From Rhizobium sp. G21 (lineage in GTDB: Bacteria; Pseudomonadota; Alphaproteobacteria; Rhizobiales; Rhizobiaceae): a stretch of DNA of 64,000 nucleotides. Position 1 is the stretch's first letter. Each line of letters begins with the position of its first letter. The stretch spans positions 1,426,001-1,490,000 of the forward strand of contig NZ_JACFXW010000001.1 in assembly GCF_014158035.1 (NCBI RefSeq). Direction: 5' to 3'. Under the pieces are notes generated by a model. That model worked only from the letters and a program-made list of their open reading frames with translations. It was not told the DNA's origin and did not search any database. Both the position numbers and the translations under genes were made by a program. This document shows positions 27,770 to 38,881 of this stretch, one piece after another.

Positions 27770-28210
27770 TCAGCGCTTCTTGAACGGCTCCATGCCCTTG
27801 CGGGCCAGTTCGTCGGCGCGCTCGTTTTCGGGATGGCCGGCATGGCCCTTGACCCAGTGCCACTTGACCTTGTGGCGCTGGTTGGCGGCGTCGAGCGCCT
27901 GCCAGAGCTCGCCATTCTTGACCGGCTTCTTGTCGGCGGTCTTCCAGCCGTTCTTCTTCCAGCCGAAGATCCATTTGGAAATGCCGTCCATGACATATTT
28001 GCTGTCGGTGTGCAGATCCACCTCGCAGGCGTCCTTGAGCGCCGTCAGCGCCGAAATCGCCGCCAGAAGCTCCATGCGGTTGTTGGTGGTCTCGGCCTCG
28101 CCGCCGAAGAGTTCCTTCTCGGCCTCGCCATAGCGCAGCACCGCGCCCCAGCCGCCCGGGCCCGGATTGCCGGAGCAGGCGCCGTCCGTATAGATCTCGA
28201 CACGCTTCAT
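27770..28210 (-). CDS. rnhA: ribonuclease HI
   Basis: 146 residues; degrades the RNA strand of RNA-DNA hybrids. All catalytic acids are in place: Asp in [16 protein letters not shown], Glu in NNRMELLA, Asp in HTDSKYV and the late Asp in ENERADELA. The family handle region GWKKNGWKT is present. Its ATG overlaps the thrB stop by one base (TGATG), so it is translated from the ispH-thrB side of the operon. Confidence 0.97.
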   Translation of the reverse strand: MKRVEIYTDGACSGNPGPGGWGAVLRYGEAEKELFGGEAETTNNRMELLAAISALTALKDACEVDLHTDSKYVMDGISKWIFGWKKNGWKTADKKPVKNGELWQALDAANQRHKVKWHWVKGHAGHPENERADELARKGMEPFKKR

Positions 28211-29183
28211 CAGTCTGCTTTCACTTCCAGGCCATATTCGCGGGCGTGCGCCACCTTCTGATGGAAGCGCAGCTTGCGCAGATATTCCTTCGGATCCTTT
28301 TTGGTGACCATCGCGCCCGCAGGCGTCATGATCCAGTCATAGAGACGGGTGAGGAAGAAGCGCAGCGCCGAGCCGCGCGCCAGGATCGGCAGCGCCTCTA
28401 CCTCGCCCGCAGACAGCGGCCGCACGGATTGGTAGCCGGCGATCATCTCCATGCCCTTGGTGAGATTGAAGGAGCAATCCTTCTCGAAGCACCAGGCATT
28501 GATGCAAACGGCGAGATCGTAGACCAGATAGTCGTTGCAGGCGAAATAGAAATCGATCAGGCCCGAGAGCCTGTCGTTCAGGAAGAAGACATTGTCCGGG
28601 AAGAGATCGGCGTGAATGACGCCGGACGGCAAATCTTTTGGCCAATGCGCTTCGAGAAAATCGAGCTCCGCCGGAATTTCCGCCGTCAATCCCTCCTCCA
28701 CAGCGTCCGCGCCATCGACCGATTTGTCCCAGAGCGGCCGCCAGCCGGACACCGACAGCGCATTCTCGCGGCGGATCTGAAACCCCTCGCCGGCCAGATG
28801 CATGCGGGCGAGCGCCTCGCCGACATCCCGGCAATGCCGCGCCTCGGGCTTTCTCAGCCACATGCCTTCGAGGAAGGAGATCAGCGCGGCCGGACGGCCC
28901 GCCAATTCCCCAGTTGCGCGCCGTCCTTGCGCGGCACCGGCAGCGGGCAGGACAGGCCGCGATCGGCGAGATGCTGCATAAGGCCGAGAAAGAACGGCAG
29001 GTCGTTGCGATCCACCCGCTTCTCATAGAGCGTCAGAATATAGGGCGCCTTGGTGGTGTGCAGTAGGAAATTGGAATTCTCGACGCCTTCGGCGATGCCC
29101 TTATAGGACATCAGCTCGCCCGCATCATACTGGGTGAGGAAGGACTTGAGTTCGTCCTCGGAAATATCGGTGTAGACGGCCAC
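28210..29183 (-). CDS. thrB: homoserine kinase, ThrB2 / APH-fold type (frameshifted as sequenced)
   Basis: Phosphorylates homoserine to feed ThrC. Rhizobial members use the aminoglycoside-phosphotransferase fold, seen here in [14 protein letters not shown] and [20 protein letters not shown] 29183 gives [16 protein letters not shown], the usual N-terminus. At the CCCC run 28908-28911 one base is missing. With it, [19 protein letters not shown] joins the two frames. The gene is followed without gap by rnhA. Upstream, the usual neighbour ispH is displaced by an inserted toxin-antitoxin pair. Confidence 0.93.
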
Positions 29184-29308
29184 GGCGGCGTTCCCATGCT
29201 GAAGGCTCGGATGCCGCACGCATAGCGCGGGCGTGGGATGATCGCCAGTCCCGCTGCGACACGGGGCACAGGTTTTCGGGGGCGGCCACGCGCTTGATCG
29301 ACGGCGCC

Positions 29309-29338
29309 TTGTCAATGTACGTCGAGTGTGCGCACAAT
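29309..29338 (+). promoter_or_regulatory. promoter and palindromic operator of the DUF1778-GNAT toxin-antitoxin pair
   Basis: A -35-like TTGTCA (29309-29314) and a -10-like CACAAT (29333-29338) are 18 bases apart. The perfect palindrome TGTGCGCACA (29327-29336) overlaps the -10 element. It is a candidate binding site for the ribbon-helix-helix antitoxin encoded immediately downstream. Confidence 0.55.
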
Positions 29339-29361
29339 GCATGGAGTAAAGGAGCTCAGAT

Positions 29362-29669
29362 ATGCGCGGCTTTCCCAATATCGCCGATGACGTCGACGAA
29401 CCTAATGATGCACGCATGAATTTCCGCACCAAGGCGCGGATCAAGGCGACGATCCAGCGCGCCGCAGCCCTATCCGGGGTGGACGACACCGCGTTTACAA
29501 TCAACGCCGCCTACAAATCCGCACTGGAGACGATTGCGGCGCATGAGCGGACTTTGCTCCAGCCCGCGGATCATGCCGCTTTTTTGACGCTTTGGATAAT
29601 CCGCCAGCCCCGACGCCTCAGCTTAGGCAGGCCTTTGATCGCTATCGGAAAACAGTGATTTCGCGCTGA
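29362..29669 (+). CDS. DUF1778 (TacA-like) ribbon-helix-helix antitoxin (frameshifted as sequenced)
   Basis: About 102 residues. The N-terminal RHH DNA-binding part shows [20 protein letters not shown] and [14 protein letters not shown]. The toxin-neutralising C-terminus should read [19 protein letters not shown], but the frame is lost in the T run 29580-29585. Six T are present where seven are needed, so the sequenced frame ends at 29658 with an unrelated tail. With repair the TGA is at 29667-29669 and overlaps the toxin ATG by one base. GGAG lies seven bases before ATG 29362. Expected role: repress the operon and block the acetyltransferase toxin. Confidence 0.85.
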
Positions 29670-30217
29670 TGGCTCAACTCGAAGAGCCTTCGCTTGTCAT
29701 TGAGCCGCTCGACCCGGCTCGGCATGATCGGGACGGTTTTTCAAGCGGCGTGATGCAGGTTGACAACTTCCTCAAGAAAACGGCCAACAAGCTTTCTCAG
29801 GCAGACAATCTCCGGACTTACGTGATGACGGAGGATGGCCAGACCATCACCGGCTTTTACGCGATCAACAGCCACGCAATCGACTATCACGACCTCCCCA
29901 CCCGCTACGCGCGGACGCGACCGGGTCATGGCATGATCCCTGCGGCCTTCATATCCATGATCGGGCGAGACCAGCGCTACTACGGCAAAGGTTATGGCGG
30001 CATTCTCTTGATGGATTGTCTCGTGCGATTGACTCGGGTCGCGGACCAGATCGGCACCGCCATGGTCATGCTCGACGTCCTCGACTGCGGCGATCTCGAA
30101 CGGACAACGCGGCGGATGGAGCTTTACCGCAGTTACGGCTTCATGCCGCTTTCGGCACAGCCCCTACGCATGTATCTGCCGATTGCGACGGTGCGATCGA
30201 TGCTGGGATCCGGCTAA
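29669..30217 (+). CDS. GNAT-family toxin (TacT-like)
   Basis: 182 residues. Toxins of this family acetylate aminoacyl-tRNA and stop translation. Family features are FSSGVMQVDNFLKKTA near the N-terminus, GFYAINSHAIDYHDLP, the acetyl-CoA loop RDQRYYGKGYGGILLMD and the C-terminal LYRSYGFMPLS with the conserved Tyr region. It is coupled to the antitoxin start and ends three bases before the convergent ispH stop. The pair lies on the strand opposite to the operon it interrupts. Confidence 0.9.
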   Translation: MAQLEEPSLVIEPLDPARHDRDGFSSGVMQVDNFLKKTANKLSQADNLRTYVMTEDGQTITGFYAINSHAIDYHDLPTRYARTRPGHGMIPAAFISMIGRDQRYYGKGYGGILLMDCLVRLTRVADQIGTAMVMLDVLDCGDLERTTRRMELYRSYGFMPLSAQPLRMYLPIATVRSMLGSG

Positions 30218-30220
30218 TTC

Positions 30221-31213
30221 TTACCCGTTCACCCAGGCCATATCCTCATGCGTGAGTTCGATATGGCGGATTTCACGGTTGACGGGGAAGTGTTCGTTTT
30301 CCTCGGCCATTTCGGCGAGTTCCACCGTGGCGTCGTAGCGCTCGCGGAAGGCTTCGATGATTTCGTTGACGATCACTTCGGGCGCCGAGGCGCCGGCGGA
30401 AAGGCCGACGGTGGTGAGCGGCCCATAGGCTGCCCAGTCGATTTCGCTGGCGCGCTGGACGAGCGCCGCGTGGCGGGCGCCGGATTTCAGCGCCACTTCC
30501 ACCAGACGCTTGGAATTGGACGAGTTGGGGGCGCCGACGATGAGGAACAGGTCGCAATCGGGCGCCGCCATCTTCACGGCGTCCTGGCGGTTGGTCGTGG
30601 CGTAGCAGATGGAATCGGCGGCCGGGTCCTGCAGATTGGGGAAGCGTTCCTTGAGCTTGGCGATGACGCCTTCGGTGTCGTCGACCGACAACGTGGTCTG
30701 GGTGACGTAGCCGAGATTGTCGGGATCGACAGGCTGATATTTTTCCGCGTCCTCGACCGTGTCGACCAGCGACACCGCGCCTTCCGGCAATTGGCCCATC
30801 GTGCCGATGACTTCGGGGTGGCCCTCATGGCCGATCAGGATGACGTGGCGGCCGAGGCGGCGATGGCGGAGCGCCTGCTTGTGAACCTTCGACACCAGCG
30901 GACAGGTGGCGTCGAGATAGAAAAGATTGCGCGCCCTCGCATCCGCCGGCACCGATTTCGGCACGCCATGGGCGGAAAACACCACCGGCTGGGCGCGATG
31001 CTCCTCGGGGATCTCGTCGAGTTCCTCGACAAAGATTGCGCCCTTGGCCTCTAGTCCCTCCACCACATAGCGATTGTGGACGATCTCGTGGCGGACATAG
31101 ACGGGCTTGCCATAGGCCTTGAGCGCCAGCACCACGATCTGGATCGCGCGGTCGACGCCGGCGCAGAAGCCGCGCGGAGCGCAGAGGCGGATGGTGAGCG
31201 GCGTCTTGGTCAT
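30221..31213 (-). CDS. ispH: 4-hydroxy-3-methylbut-2-enyl diphosphate reductase
   Basis: 330 residues. Last enzyme of the MEP isoprenoid pathway, reducing HMBPP to IPP and DMAPP with a 4Fe-4S cluster. The cluster cysteines are in [23 protein letters not shown] and [10 protein letters not shown]. The active-site segments [31 protein letters not shown] and [10 protein letters not shown] are present. ATG 31213 ([15 protein letters not shown]) is preferred; upstream in-frame codons give an unrelated leader. dxs, the first MEP enzyme, begins at the right edge of this window. Confidence 0.97.
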   Translation of the reverse strand: MTKTPLTIRLCAPRGFCAGVDRAIQIVVLALKAYGKPVYVRHEIVHNRYVVEGLEAKGAIFVEELDEIPEEHRAQPVVFSAHGVPKSVPADARARNLFYLDATCPLVSKVHKQALRHRRLGRHVILIGHEGHPEVIGTMGQLPEGAVSLVDTVEDAEKYQPVDPDNLGYVTQTTLSVDDTEGVIAKLKERFPNLQDPAADSICYATTNRQDAVKMAAPDCDLFLIVGAPNSSNSKRLVEVALKSGARHAALVQRASEIDWAAYGPLTTVGLSAGASAPEVIVNEIIEAFRERYDATVELAEMAEENEHFPVNREIRHIELTHEDMAWVNG

Positions 31214-31241
31214 GTCGGGGCGTGCCTTAGAAATCTGTCGT

Positions 31242-31640
31242 TCAGCCGGATACCGGCGCAACCGCCATATAGGGATTGGCGAAGGCCAAGGTAATAGCCA
31301 GCGCGACAAGAGCGGGCAAGCCTTGAATGATCAGGATGCGGCGGGAGACCGACCAGGCGCCGTATAGGGCCGCGACGGTGACGCAGCCGAGGAAGAAGGC
31401 TTTCAACTGAAAAGCCATGACCGGATCGGGGTGAACGAGCGACCAAAAGAGGCCGGCGGCAAGAAAGCCGTTATAGAGCCCCTGATTGGCCGCCAGAACT
31501 TTGGTCAGCTCGGCTTTTTCCGGCGTATTGCGGAAGGCCTTGAGGCCCGGCGGCTTGGTCCAGAGGAACATTTCGAGGATCAGGATCCAGACATGCAGCA
31601 GCGCTGCGAGCAAGACGAGGATGGTGGAGAGGTGGTGCAT
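31242..31640 (-). CDS. DUF1304 membrane protein
   Basis: 132 residues with four membrane helices and the family signature [14 protein letters not shown] after helix 1, then [13 protein letters not shown]. Function unknown. It ends 28 bases before ispH and lies between SURF1 and ispH, genes that are usually neighbours in rhizobia, so it is either an operon passenger or has a role linked to the membrane complex genes. Confidence 0.82.
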   Translation of the reverse strand: MHHLSTILVLLAALLHVWILILEMFLWTKPPGLKAFRNTPEKAELTKVLAANQGLYNGFLAAGLFWSLVHPDPVMAFQLKAFFLGCVTVAALYGAWSVSRRILIIQGLPALVALAITLAFANPYMAVAPVSG

Positions 31641-31718
31641 GCGGGGCCTTTCGTAAATGGATTCGGGTGGAACAGTGGTAAGCTGGGTCGCTTCGCTGTC
31701 CAGGTCGTGCGCCGCCCC

Positions 31719-32450
31719 TCATTTTGTCCCGCCCCGCCGCTTGCGCCAGCTCAGCGCCCCGATGACCAACAATACCGCAGCCAGTCCGTACCAGGTCAGC
31801 GCATAGCTCAGATGGTTGTTGGGAAGGTCCACCTGGGTGACGCCGCCTTTGGGCCAGCCGCCGGGATTGGGGCTCGCGTCGGCGTCGATGAAATAAGGTT
31901 CGAGCTCATCAGCCGCGACGCCGGCGGAGGCCGCCATGGCGTGGATGTCCTTCCAGAAATAGATGCGCTTGGCGGGCTCGTTTTCCGGCGTCACCCAGGA
32001 GGGCTTTGCCGCGAGCGGAGCGCGGTAGAGGCCGGTGATGGTCACCTCGCCCGCGACCTGCCCCTCGGCGCGCCTGGCCGGATCTATCAGCGCTTCGGAC
32101 ACGAAGCCGCGATTGATGAACACGACATGGCCATCGGGCCGGATCAGCGGCGTATAGACGTGATAGCCGACATCGCCGTCGAGGGTCGCGAAGAAATATT
32201 GCTCATGGGCGTGATCGAAACGCCCCGTCGCGGTCACGCGGCGATATTCGCCTTGGACATCCGGGTTCGGCAGAGCCCGGATCGTCTCGACCGGGACAGG
32301 CGCGGCGTTGCGGTTTTTCTCGATCTCGGCGAGCAGCGCCTGTTTCCATTGCAATCGCTCGACCTGCCAGGTGCCGAGTGCCAGCAGGGCTGCGAGTACG
32401 ATGAGGAAGGCGGCGATCCAGCCGATCCGCGGGGAACGGCGCTCAGCCAT
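31719..32450 (-). CDS. SURF1-family cytochrome oxidase biogenesis protein
   Basis: 243 residues with membrane helices at both ends (about 10-30 and 213-233) and a periplasmic domain between. The typical features are LGTWQVERLQWKQ, the GYHVYTPLIRPDGHVVFINR region (20 residues quoted), and NNHLSYALTWYGLA at the C-terminus. The family assists heme a insertion into CtaD. ATG 32450 overlaps the end of the DUF983 gene by eight bases, supporting one transcript with the oxidase assembly genes. Confidence 0.92.
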   Translation of the reverse strand: MAERRSPRIGWIAAFLIVLAALLALGTWQVERLQWKQALLAEIEKNRNAAPVPVETIRALPNPDVQGEYRRVTATGRFDHAHEQYFFATLDGDVGYHVYTPLIRPDGHVVFINRGFVSEALIDPARRAEGQVAGEVTITGLYRAPLAAKPSWVTPENEPAKRIYFWKDIHAMAASAGVAADELEPYFIDADASPNPGGWPKGGVTQVDLPNNHLSYALTWYGLAAVLLVIGALSWRKRRGGTK

Positions 32451-32826
32451 GATCGATCTCGCCGGGGCGCGCCTTGTTCTTGTATTGCAGCGCAATCAGC
32501 AGGCTCTTCATCACCCGGAGCAGCCATAGGCTGAGGCCGATGGCCAGCGGAATCCACAAGAGGAGATGCAGCCAGATCGGCGGATTGTAGTTGACCTCCA
32601 TCCATAGCGCGAGGCCGACCACGAGGAAGCCGATGATCAAGATCACGAAGACGGCGGGACCGTCGCCGGAATCGGCGAAGGAGTAATCCAGCCCGCAGGC
32701 CGTGCAGGCGGATCGCACCTTGATCAGCCCGTCATAGAGCTTTCCCTGCCCGCAGCGCGGACAGGCGCAGGAAATCCCCGCCTTGACGGGATCGATGGGC
32801 GCGAACAGGGCTTTGTCTTCGGTCAT
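32443..32826 (-). CDS. DUF983 zinc-ribbon membrane protein
   Basis: 127 residues. An N-terminal zinc ribbon (CPRCGQG ... CTACGLDYS) is followed by two membrane helices (about 55-75 and 85-105). The family is regularly found in alphaproteobacterial cytochrome oxidase clusters, but its role is unproven. It overlaps the SURF1 start and lies 64 bases after the small GNAT gene. Confidence 0.88.
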   Translation of the reverse strand: MTEDKALFAPIDPVKAGISCACPRCGQGKLYDGLIKVRSACTACGLDYSFADSGDGPAVFVILIIGFLVVGLALWMEVNYNPPIWLHLLLWIPLAIGLSLWLLRVMKSLLIALQYKNKARPGEIDHG

Positions 32827-32890
32827 GTTGTGGTCTCCCCTCGCCTTGTCCTTTGATAGCCGCGCGCCATCAGGAAGGCGGCAAATCGCA

Positions 32891-33172
32891 TCATCGGCTG
32901 ATGATGTCGGCCCAGTCCGGATGCCGCTCCACTTGCGCCTTGAAGAAGGGGCAGAGCGGTATGATCTTCCAGCCGCCGGCGCGCGCCGCCTCGACCGCGA
33001 ATTCGGCCAGTTTCGCGCCGACGCCCTGGCCGCGATAGATGTCGGGCACGCCGGTGTGATCGATGATGATCAGGCGCGGCGAAGCGCGGGAGAAGCTCAT
33101 CTCTGCTTCGGCGCCGGCCTCGCCGGTCACGTAGCGGCCGCCCTTCGGTCCGTCTTCGGTTCTGATATCCAT
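32891..33172 (-). CDS. small GNAT-like N-acetyltransferase (COG2388 / NATD1-like)
   Basis: 93 residues. Single-domain, shortened GNAT with IIIDHTGVPDIYRGQGVGAKL as acetyl-CoA region (20 residues of it quoted as core IDHTGVPDIYRGQGVGAKL) and CPFFKAQVERHPDW at the C-terminus. ATG 33172 has GGAGG eight bases upstream. It lies between the ctaE terminator and DUF983. The substrate is unknown. Confidence 0.85.
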   Translation of the reverse strand: MDIRTEDGPKGGRYVTGEAGAEAEMSFSRASPRLIIIDHTGVPDIYRGQGVGAKLAEFAVEAARAGGWKIIPLCPFFKAQVERHPDWADIISR

Positions 33173-33189
33173 GTCGAAATCCTCCAATG

Positions 33190-33217
33190 AAAAAGGCGCC
33201 CGGCATGTCCGGACGCC
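33190..33217 (-). terminator. intrinsic terminator downstream of ctaE
   Basis: On the minus strand the stem GGCGTCCGG / CCGGGCGCC (one mismatch) with a five-base loop is followed by TTTTTC. It stands just after the ctaE stop and before the small GNAT gene. It would end or reduce transcription of the oxidase genes before DUF983-SURF1-ispH. Confidence 0.7.
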
Positions 33218-33255
33218 TCGATGGTCAGATGCAAGCGGCGCTCGCCCCTGATGTC

Positions 33256-34137
33256 TCAGCCATGCACCGGAGCGCCCCAGCCGCCCCAGATGTAGATCGA
33301 GAAGAACAGGAACAGCCAGACGACATCGACGAAGTGCCAGTACCAGGCGGCGGCCTCGAAGCCGAAATGCTGCTGCGGCGTAAAGTGGCCCGCAGCGGCT
33401 CGGAACAGGCAGACCAGCAGGAAGATGGTGCCGACGAAGACGTGGAAGCCGTGGAAGCCGGTGGCCATGAAGAAGGTCGCGCCGTAGATCGACTCCGAAA
33501 AGGCGAACGGCGCATGCATATATTCATAGACCTGAACGAAAGAGAACAGCACGCCGAGCAGCACGGTGAGCACCAGGCCCTGGATCACGCCCTTGCGGTC
33601 ATTGTGCAGCAGCGCGTGATGCGCCCAGGTGACCGTCGTGCCCGAGAGCAGCAGAATCACGGTGTTGTAGAGCGGCAGGTGCCAGGGATCGAGCACTTCC
33701 ATGCCCTTGGGCGGCCACTGACCGCCGGTGAAGCCGACGCGGCTGGCCTGGATGGCTTCGGCGGGGAAGAGGCTGGCGTCGAAATAGGCCCAGAACCAGG
33801 CGACGAAGAACATCACTTCCGAAGCGATGAACATGATCATCCCATAGCGCAGGTGGATGGCGACCACGCGCGTGTGATGTCCCTGATGCGCTTCCTTGAT
33901 CGTATCGGCCCACCAGGCGAACATCGAATAGAGCGTCAGGATCAAACCCACCACGAAAGGCCAGTAGGCCGCCTTGGCGAAATCGACGCCGAACAGGTTG
34001 AACGGCGCATCATGCACCCAACGGAACAGGCAGACCGCGCCGAACATCATGACGAATGCGGCAAACGAGCTCAAGATCGGCCAGGGGCTAGGATCTATGA
34101 TGTGATAGTCGTGATTCTTCTGATGCGCGGTGGCCAT
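33256..34137 (-). CDS. ctaE: cytochrome c oxidase subunit III
   Basis: 293 residues, seven membrane helices, core subunit of the aa3 oxidase. Recognised by DPSPWPILSSF at the start, SEVMFFVAWFWAYF with its conserved Glu, GTTVTWAHHALL, TGFHGFHVFVGTIFL and the terminal AAAWYWHFVDVVWLFLF. It follows ctaG by 54 bases and is followed by an intrinsic terminator. Length is normal. Confidence 0.97.
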   Translation of the reverse strand: MATAHQKNHDYHIIDPSPWPILSSFAAFVMMFGAVCLFRWVHDAPFNLFGVDFAKAAYWPFVVGLILTLYSMFAWWADTIKEAHQGHHTRVVAIHLRYGMIMFIASEVMFFVAWFWAYFDASLFPAEAIQASRVGFTGGQWPPKGMEVLDPWHLPLYNTVILLLSGTTVTWAHHALLHNDRKGVIQGLVLTVLLGVLFSFVQVYEYMHAPFAFSESIYGATFFMATGFHGFHVFVGTIFLLVCLFRAAAGHFTPQQHFGFEAAAWYWHFVDVVWLFLFFSIYIWGGWGAPVHG

Positions 34138-34191
34138 GTCTCTTCCCCTCTTCCAGTCCCTCTGACGACTGCCTGCAACGGCAGTGGTCGA

Positions 34192-34809
34192 TTACAATTT
34201 CGCGGGCGCCGTGTCCTTTACGGGCGTCATCTCGGCGACAGGCTTCGGCTTGTCGCTGGGATAGAAGGTGTAGGACAGCGTCAGCACCTTCAGATCCTTG
34301 GTCTCCTGCGTCGTGACGATCTCCGGATCGACGAAGAACACCACGGGCATATCCCGCGTTTCGCCCGGCTTCAGCGTGATGTCCGTGAAGCAGAAGCATT
34401 CGAGCTTGTTGAAATAAGCGCCGGCCACCATGGGCGTGACGTTGAACACGGCCTTGCCGGTCTCCGTTTCGCTGTTGGTGTTGGTGACGCGGTAGTTGAT
34501 CTGCACCGTTTCGCCGATCTTCGGCGTCACGGCCTTGTCGACGGGCACGAAATTCCAACCCAGCGTCTGGGCGGAATTGGCGTCGAATTCGACCCGGATC
34601 GTCTGATCGAGAATGCGATCGGAGGCTTGTTCGACCCGTTGCGTCGTGCCGTTATAGCCGGTCACCCGGCAGAACATGTCGTAAAGCGGCACGGCGGCGT
34701 AGGCCATGCCGACCATGGCGGTCACGAAGGCGCCGCAGGCGATCACCACGGTGCGATTGCGTCTCGCCGCGTCTTTCGCCTCGGACTGAACCACGCTCTC
34801 CTCCCGCAT
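34192..34809 (-). CDS. ctaG: cytochrome c oxidase assembly protein CtaG (Cox11 family)
   Basis: 205 residues. One membrane helix near the N-terminus (about 20-42) is followed by a periplasmic copper-binding domain. The Cox11 motif ECFCFTD carries the paired copper cysteines, and [13 protein letters not shown] supplies the third conserved Cys. It delivers Cu(B) to CtaD. The start is only three bases from the coxF stop, so translation is likely coupled. Confidence 0.95.
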   Translation of the reverse strand: MREESVVQSEAKDAARRNRTVVIACGAFVTAMVGMAYAAVPLYDMFCRVTGYNGTTQRVEQASDRILDQTIRVEFDANSAQTLGWNFVPVDKAVTPKIGETVQINYRVTNTNSETETGKAVFNVTPMVAGAYFNKLECFCFTDITLKPGETRDMPVVFFVDPEIVTTQETKDLKVLTLSYTFYPSDKPKPVAEMTPVKDTAPAKL

Positions 34810-34812
34810 GGT

Positions 34813-34953
34813 TCAGCCTCCCGCGCCGGGCGTCATTTTGATGATGGTGATGGCGTAGAAAATAACCACCAACGCCGCCAGCGACACGCCGAGCGCGATG
34901 TTGCGGTTACGGCGCGACCGCCTCTGCAGTTCCGTCAGCTCGATTCTGTCCAT
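34813..34953 (-). CDS. CoxF-like small membrane protein
   Basis: About 46 residues: a basic cytoplasmic head (LQRRSRRNRN) and a single membrane helix. This short gene regularly lies between ctaB and ctaG in rhizobia. ATG 34953 has GGGGAGG seven bases upstream. The ATG at 34959 overlaps the ctaB stop but sits too close to that site. Function unproven; context suggests oxidase assembly. Confidence 0.85.
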   Translation of the reverse strand: MDRIELTELQRRSRRNRNIALGVSLAALVVIFYAITIIKMTPGAGG

Positions 34954-34955
34954 TC

Positions 34956-35908
34956 TCATACCTCCCCGTAAAGACCTGAGATCAGCGACACCGCGAAATG
35001 ATCGAGCATCAGGCACGAAAAGATCGCGAAGAGATAGAGGATTGAATAAGCAAACAGCTTCTTGGCCGGCCGCATGGCGTCGTCGCCATCCGGCATGCGG
35101 CGACAGAGGACGCCATACCAGACGAAGCCCGCGCCGAGCAGGCCGCTGCCACGCCGTAAACGGGCGTGGCGAGACCGGTGAGCGCCGGCGCGACGCCGAC
35201 AGCGGCGGTGAGCACGGCGTAAATCAGGATCTGGTCCTTGGTGACTTTCTCGCCGGCGACATTCGGCAGCATCGGCACGCCGACCGCGCCGTAGTCGCGC
35301 ATCTTGAACAAAGCAAGCGCCCAGAAATGCGCCGGGGTCCAGAGGAAGATGATCATGAACAGGATAACGCTGTCGAAAGATACGTCGCCGGTTACGCAGG
35401 CCCAGCCGATCATCGGCGGGAAAGCGCCGGCGGCGCCGCCGATGACGATGTTCTGCGGCGTCCAGCGCTTGAGCCACATCGTGTAGATGACGGCGTAAAA
35501 GAAGATGGTGAAGGCGAGCAGGCCGGCGGCGAGCGTATTGACCGCCAGGCCGAGCACGGCGACGGAAAAGCCCGACAGCGTCACGCCGAAGGCGAAGGCT
35601 TCGCGCGGCAGGATGCGGCCGGCGGGAATGGGGCGGGTGGCGGTGCGGCTCATCACCGCGTCGATATCCGCGTCGTACCACATGTTGAGCGCGCCAGACG
35701 CGCCGGCGCCGACGGCGATGCAGAGAATGGCAATCAGCCCGATGATGGGGTTGATGTGTCCGGGCGCCGCAACCATGCCCGCGACCGCGGTGAAGATGAC
35801 GAGCGACATCACACGCGGCTTCAGAAGCGCGAAGTAATCCCGGAACGTCGCCTCGGAGATGACGAGCGGTTCGCTACCAACCAGATTGTCGCCGTCGACA
35901 AGCGCCAT
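34956..35908 (-). CDS. ctaB: protoheme IX farnesyltransferase / heme o synthase (frameshifted as sequenced)
   Basis: UbiA-family prenyltransferase that makes heme O from heme B and farnesyl diphosphate. The prenyl-diphosphate Asp motif is [15 protein letters not shown] and the second region is [17 protein letters not shown]. The membrane-helix pattern is normal. At about 35136-35138 one base is missing. The sequenced frame then reads CSARASSGM, whereas the neighbouring frame gives [16 protein letters not shown] and ends [10 protein letters not shown] at 34956. Its stop overlaps the coxF start region. It follows ctaD and supplies the heme precursor for it. Confidence 0.93.
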
Positions 35909-35938
35909 TGTAATTCTCTATTCCTGACTTCGGGAGGC

Positions 35939-35961
35939 GGCCGCGCCTTAGAGGCGCGGCC
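35939..35961. terminator. hairpin between ctaD and ctaB (possible attenuator)
   Basis: A perfect 9-base stem GGCCGCGCC / GGCGCGGCC with a five-base loop, without a T tract. Located 11 bases after the ctaD stop on the minus strand. It may stabilise the ctaCD message 3' end or reduce read-through into ctaB. Confidence 0.5.
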
Positions 35962-35972
35962 CGCCTTTGGCG

Positions 35973-38563
<2,591 letters not shown>

Positions 38564-38881
38564 GGATACCTCTCCCCAAGCGTTTGATCGAGATCAAACA
38601 ATACCGCAGAATCCCTGCTATGTTTGAATTTAAAACCATATATCGCGACTTGTCGCAACCTCGGGCTCGCGCGGATCATGCGTCATTTTTGCGCAACATC
38701 AAATCCGCCGTGAAAAACCGAATTCCGCAGGGAAAAATTCGTTTTTTTAACCACAGCAAGGGCTTGCCGCGCTTTCGCCGGGTCGACCGAGAGGATCGAG
38801 GCTCACCGTTTACGGGGCCGGTTCTTTCCTCTAGAGACATCGGAAGGTGAACGTTTGGCTTGATTCGACACCGAGGTTTTC
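38564..38881. other. divergent promoter region between ctaC and ialB
   Basis: 318 bases with no gene. It holds an FNR-type palindrome close to ctaC and AT-rich segments near 38620-38650 and 38735-38755 suited to promoters of both divergent genes. No other repeat seen. Confidence 0.6.
38584..38597. promoter_or_regulatory. FNR/FixK-type binding site upstream of ctaC
   Basis: TTGATCGAGATCAA is an exact match to the FNR/FixK/FnrL consensus TTGAT-N4-ATCAA. Its near edge is 21 bases before the ctaC GTG, so it probably lies downstream of the promoter or overlaps it. That placement suggests repression of the aa3 oxidase at low oxygen. Confidence 0.7.

Noticed and set aside
33187..34971. 594-codon plus-strand frame
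   Set aside because: Runs antisense through ctaE and ctaG, whose motifs are unmistakable.
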